Source: Campylobacterota bacterium
GTDB taxonomy: Bacteria; Campylobacterota; Campylobacteria; Campylobacterales; Sulfurimonadaceae
Reading direction: 5' to 3'
DNA: 48,468 nucleotides
NCBI GenBank assembly: GCA_013607635.1
Contig: VCAY01000007.1
Coordinates: forward strand, 1 to 48,468
In this document: positions 46,717-48,468 of the stretch, piece by piece
Layout: each line of letters begins with the position of its first letter
Position numbering within the stretch: the first letter of the stretch is position 1
The notes under the pieces: generated by a model
What the model saw: only the letters and a program-made list of their open reading frames with translations
Told to the model about the DNA's origin: nothing
The model's database searches: none
Position numbers and translations under genes: made by a program

Positions 46717-47787
46717 ATGAAACGATTTTTCTATATTTTCCCCTTTATGTTCACGCTCTTATTTTATGGATGCTCTCAACAACCATCGTTACATGTAACA
46801 GATGATCTGCCTAAAGAGTTTATGGATGAAGATTTTGCAACAGTTTTGAAGCTGTTTCAAAAGAACTGCCAAACAACAAAAGCAAAAAAACTCTACAAAG
46901 AGCTTTGTATACAAGCACACCAAGAGGGGCTCGATCCAAAAGAGTTTATTTTACAAAACTTTGAGCCACGCCGTTTGATAGATAATCACGATGGAGATGC
47001 ACAGGGGTTACTGACAGGGTATTATCTGGCAAGTATCAACGCCTCGAAAACCCCTTCACCAAGATATAAATACCCTATCTATGCAACACCCTCAGATCTT
47101 GTCGAGGTTGACCTTCAAGCAATATACCCAGAACTAAAACACTACAGGCTTCGTGGCAAAGTCATCGATGGCAAACTTGTCCCTTATTATCCAAGATCAC
47201 AACAAAATAAGATCGATGCCGATGTTTTGTGCTATTGCGATTCCAAGATTGATAGATTTTTTTTGGAGGTGCAAGGATCTGGCGTTGTGCATCTGGATGA
47301 CGGTAGCACAATGCATATAGGCTATGCCAATCAAAATGGGTATAAATACAGCTCTATCGGGAAGTATCTTATAAAAATTGGTGCGATAAAAAAAGAGGAT
47401 ATCTCTTTGCAAAGTATCAAAGCGTGGCTTAAAGAACACCCAGATAGAGTTGATGAGGTGCTCTACCAAAACGATTCGATGGTCTTTTTTCGTCAAAAAC
47501 AGGAGGGGGCTTATGGAGCGTTGGGGGTTCGACTTACACCGATGCGATCTGTTGCGGTAGATAGAAGGTTCATAAAGCTTGGTTCTATGTTATACTTAGA
47601 TGCAGATTTACCGGATGCAACGCACCTTAGTCGTATCGTTTTTGCTCAAGATACAGGAGGGGCGATTAAGGGTAGTGTGAGGGCTGATCTTTTTTGTGGT
47701 GACGATAAAAAAGCAGAAGCGTTAGCCGGAGCGTTGCAATCACCCTTGAAATTATGGATATTTATACCAAAAGAGAGAGATGAATAG
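46717..47787 (+). CDS. mltA: Membrane-bound lytic murein transglycosylase A, lipoprotein
   Basis: Lipobox LLFYGCSQ, GLLTGYY, FFLEVQGSGVVHLDDG, AQDTGGAIKGSVRADLFCG. Confidence 0.93.
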   Translation: MKRFFYIFPFMFTLLFYGCSQQPSLHVTDDLPKEFMDEDFATVLKLFQKNCQTTKAKKLYKELCIQAHQEGLDPKEFILQNFEPRRLIDNHDGDAQGLLTGYYLASINASKTPSPRYKYPIYATPSDLVEVDLQAIYPELKHYRLRGKVIDGKLVPYYPRSQQNKIDADVLCYCDSKIDRFFLEVQGSGVVHLDDGSTMHIGYANQNGYKYSSIGKYLIKIGAIKKEDISLQSIKAWLKEHPDRVDEVLYQNDSMVFFRQKQEGAYGALGVRLTPMRSVAVDRRFIKLGSMLYLDADLPDATHLSRIVFAQDTGGAIKGSVRADLFCGDDKKAEALAGALQSPLKLWIFIPKERDE

Positions 47788-48349
47788 TTCACTAGAGAAG
47801 TTTAACCGACTTGTTGATGCTTTGCAGGAGTTACCGACTATCGGGAAAAAATCTGCAACAAGATTGGCGTATTTTATGATTATGAACGATACGTTTGCGG
47901 GTATGAAGATCGCTCATGCCATTGAGGATGCACTTGGAGTTTTGAAAAAGTGTAAGGTGTGTGGCGGCATGAGTGAGGATCAGATATGCCATATCTGTTG
48001 TGATGAGAATCGTGATACCACCCTTTTGTGTATGGTGGAAAATGCCAAAGATATACTGCTTTTAGAGGAAAACGGTTTGTTTGATGGAAGGTATTTTGTG
48101 CTTGATTCACTAGAAGAGTTAAGTATTGCACACCTTGAAGATATCGTTAAAAACGGAGTGGAAGAGGTGTTGTTTGCACTTACTCCCTCAATTGCCAACG
48201 ATGCAGTGATCTTATATATCGAAGATAAACTAAGCAAATATGAGCTGAAATTCTCACGAATTGCTCAAGGTGTACCAACAGGAGTGAGTTTGGAAAATAT
48301 TGATCTGCTTTCATTAACAAGAGCATTGGAAGATAGAGTGAGCGTATGA
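47780..48349 (+). CDS. recR: Recombination protein RecR
   Basis: LQELPTIGKKSATRLAY, zinc finger CKVCGGMSEDQICHIC, Toprim-like region. Confidence 0.95.
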   Translation: MNSSLEKFNRLVDALQELPTIGKKSATRLAYFMIMNDTFAGMKIAHAIEDALGVLKKCKVCGGMSEDQICHICCDENRDTTLLCMVENAKDILLLEENGLFDGRYFVLDSLEELSIAHLEDIVKNGVEEVLFALTPSIANDAVILYIEDKLSKYELKFSRIAQGVPTGVSLENIDLLSLTRALEDRVSV

Positions 48350-48468
48350 AAAAAATTATTGTTTTATTGTTTGTATGTGTTATGGTGTTTGCCGAGAATA
48401 AGCCTAAAGTCGATTATGAAGAGTCTTGGTTTAACGGTATTAGTTTAGAGGCATATAAAACAACTTAT
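48346..48468 (+). CDS. Secreted hypothetical protein, truncated at window end
   Basis: ATG overlapping recR stop by 4 nt; signal peptide MKKIIVLLFVCVMVFAEN; frame open to window end. Confidence 0.65.
   Translation, partial: MKKIIVLLFVCVMVFAENKPKVDYEESWFNGISLEAYKTTY

Noticed and set aside
1-48468. CRISPR arrays, retrons, toxin-antitoxin pairs, transposons, prophage, tRNA/rRNA genes
   Set aside because: No spaced direct repeats, reverse transcriptase, transposase or integrase ORFs, nor tRNA-like cloverleaf regions were seen; gaps between genes are too short for most of these.

Overview
The window is an AT-rich, gene-dense chromosomal segment from a Campylobacterota (Epsilonproteobacteria) genome, probably Sulfurimonas-like. 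This assignment is inferred from protein resemblance and gene order only. About 50 CDSs were called. Most are core housekeeping genes in gene orders I recall as conserved in Campylobacter/Helicobacter: mutS2-murC-dapC; fliL-acpS; radA-ftsY-tlpA-like-fau-rny-atpB; gatB..gpsA; argB-DUF2018-prenyl synthase-hemA-proS-fxsA-hemC; ppiD-ftsA-ftsZ; dnaJ..recR. I saw no rRNA, tRNA, CRISPR array, transposase, prophage or obvious defence system. The items most worth a second look are: (1) a NavAb-like voltage-gated Na+ channel gene downstream of a SulP transporter, broken by a 1-nt frameshift near a homopolymer; (2) a 6TM voltage-sensor-like K+ channel with RCK domains followed by a stand-alone degenerate RCK protein, located between gatB and gpsA; (3) a DUF2018/HP0242-like small protein, a family known for a knotted dimer; (4) several genes whose start codon sits about 5-8 nt after a TATAAT-like box with no Shine-Dalgarno, i.e. 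candidate leaderless mRNAs; (5) a GGNEF diguanylate-cyclase-like gene with no conventional start codon at the position its SD points to; and (6) the largest non-coding gap, with small hairpins and a possible dispersed element. I found no convincing new multi-gene system; the region is mostly ordinary core genome.
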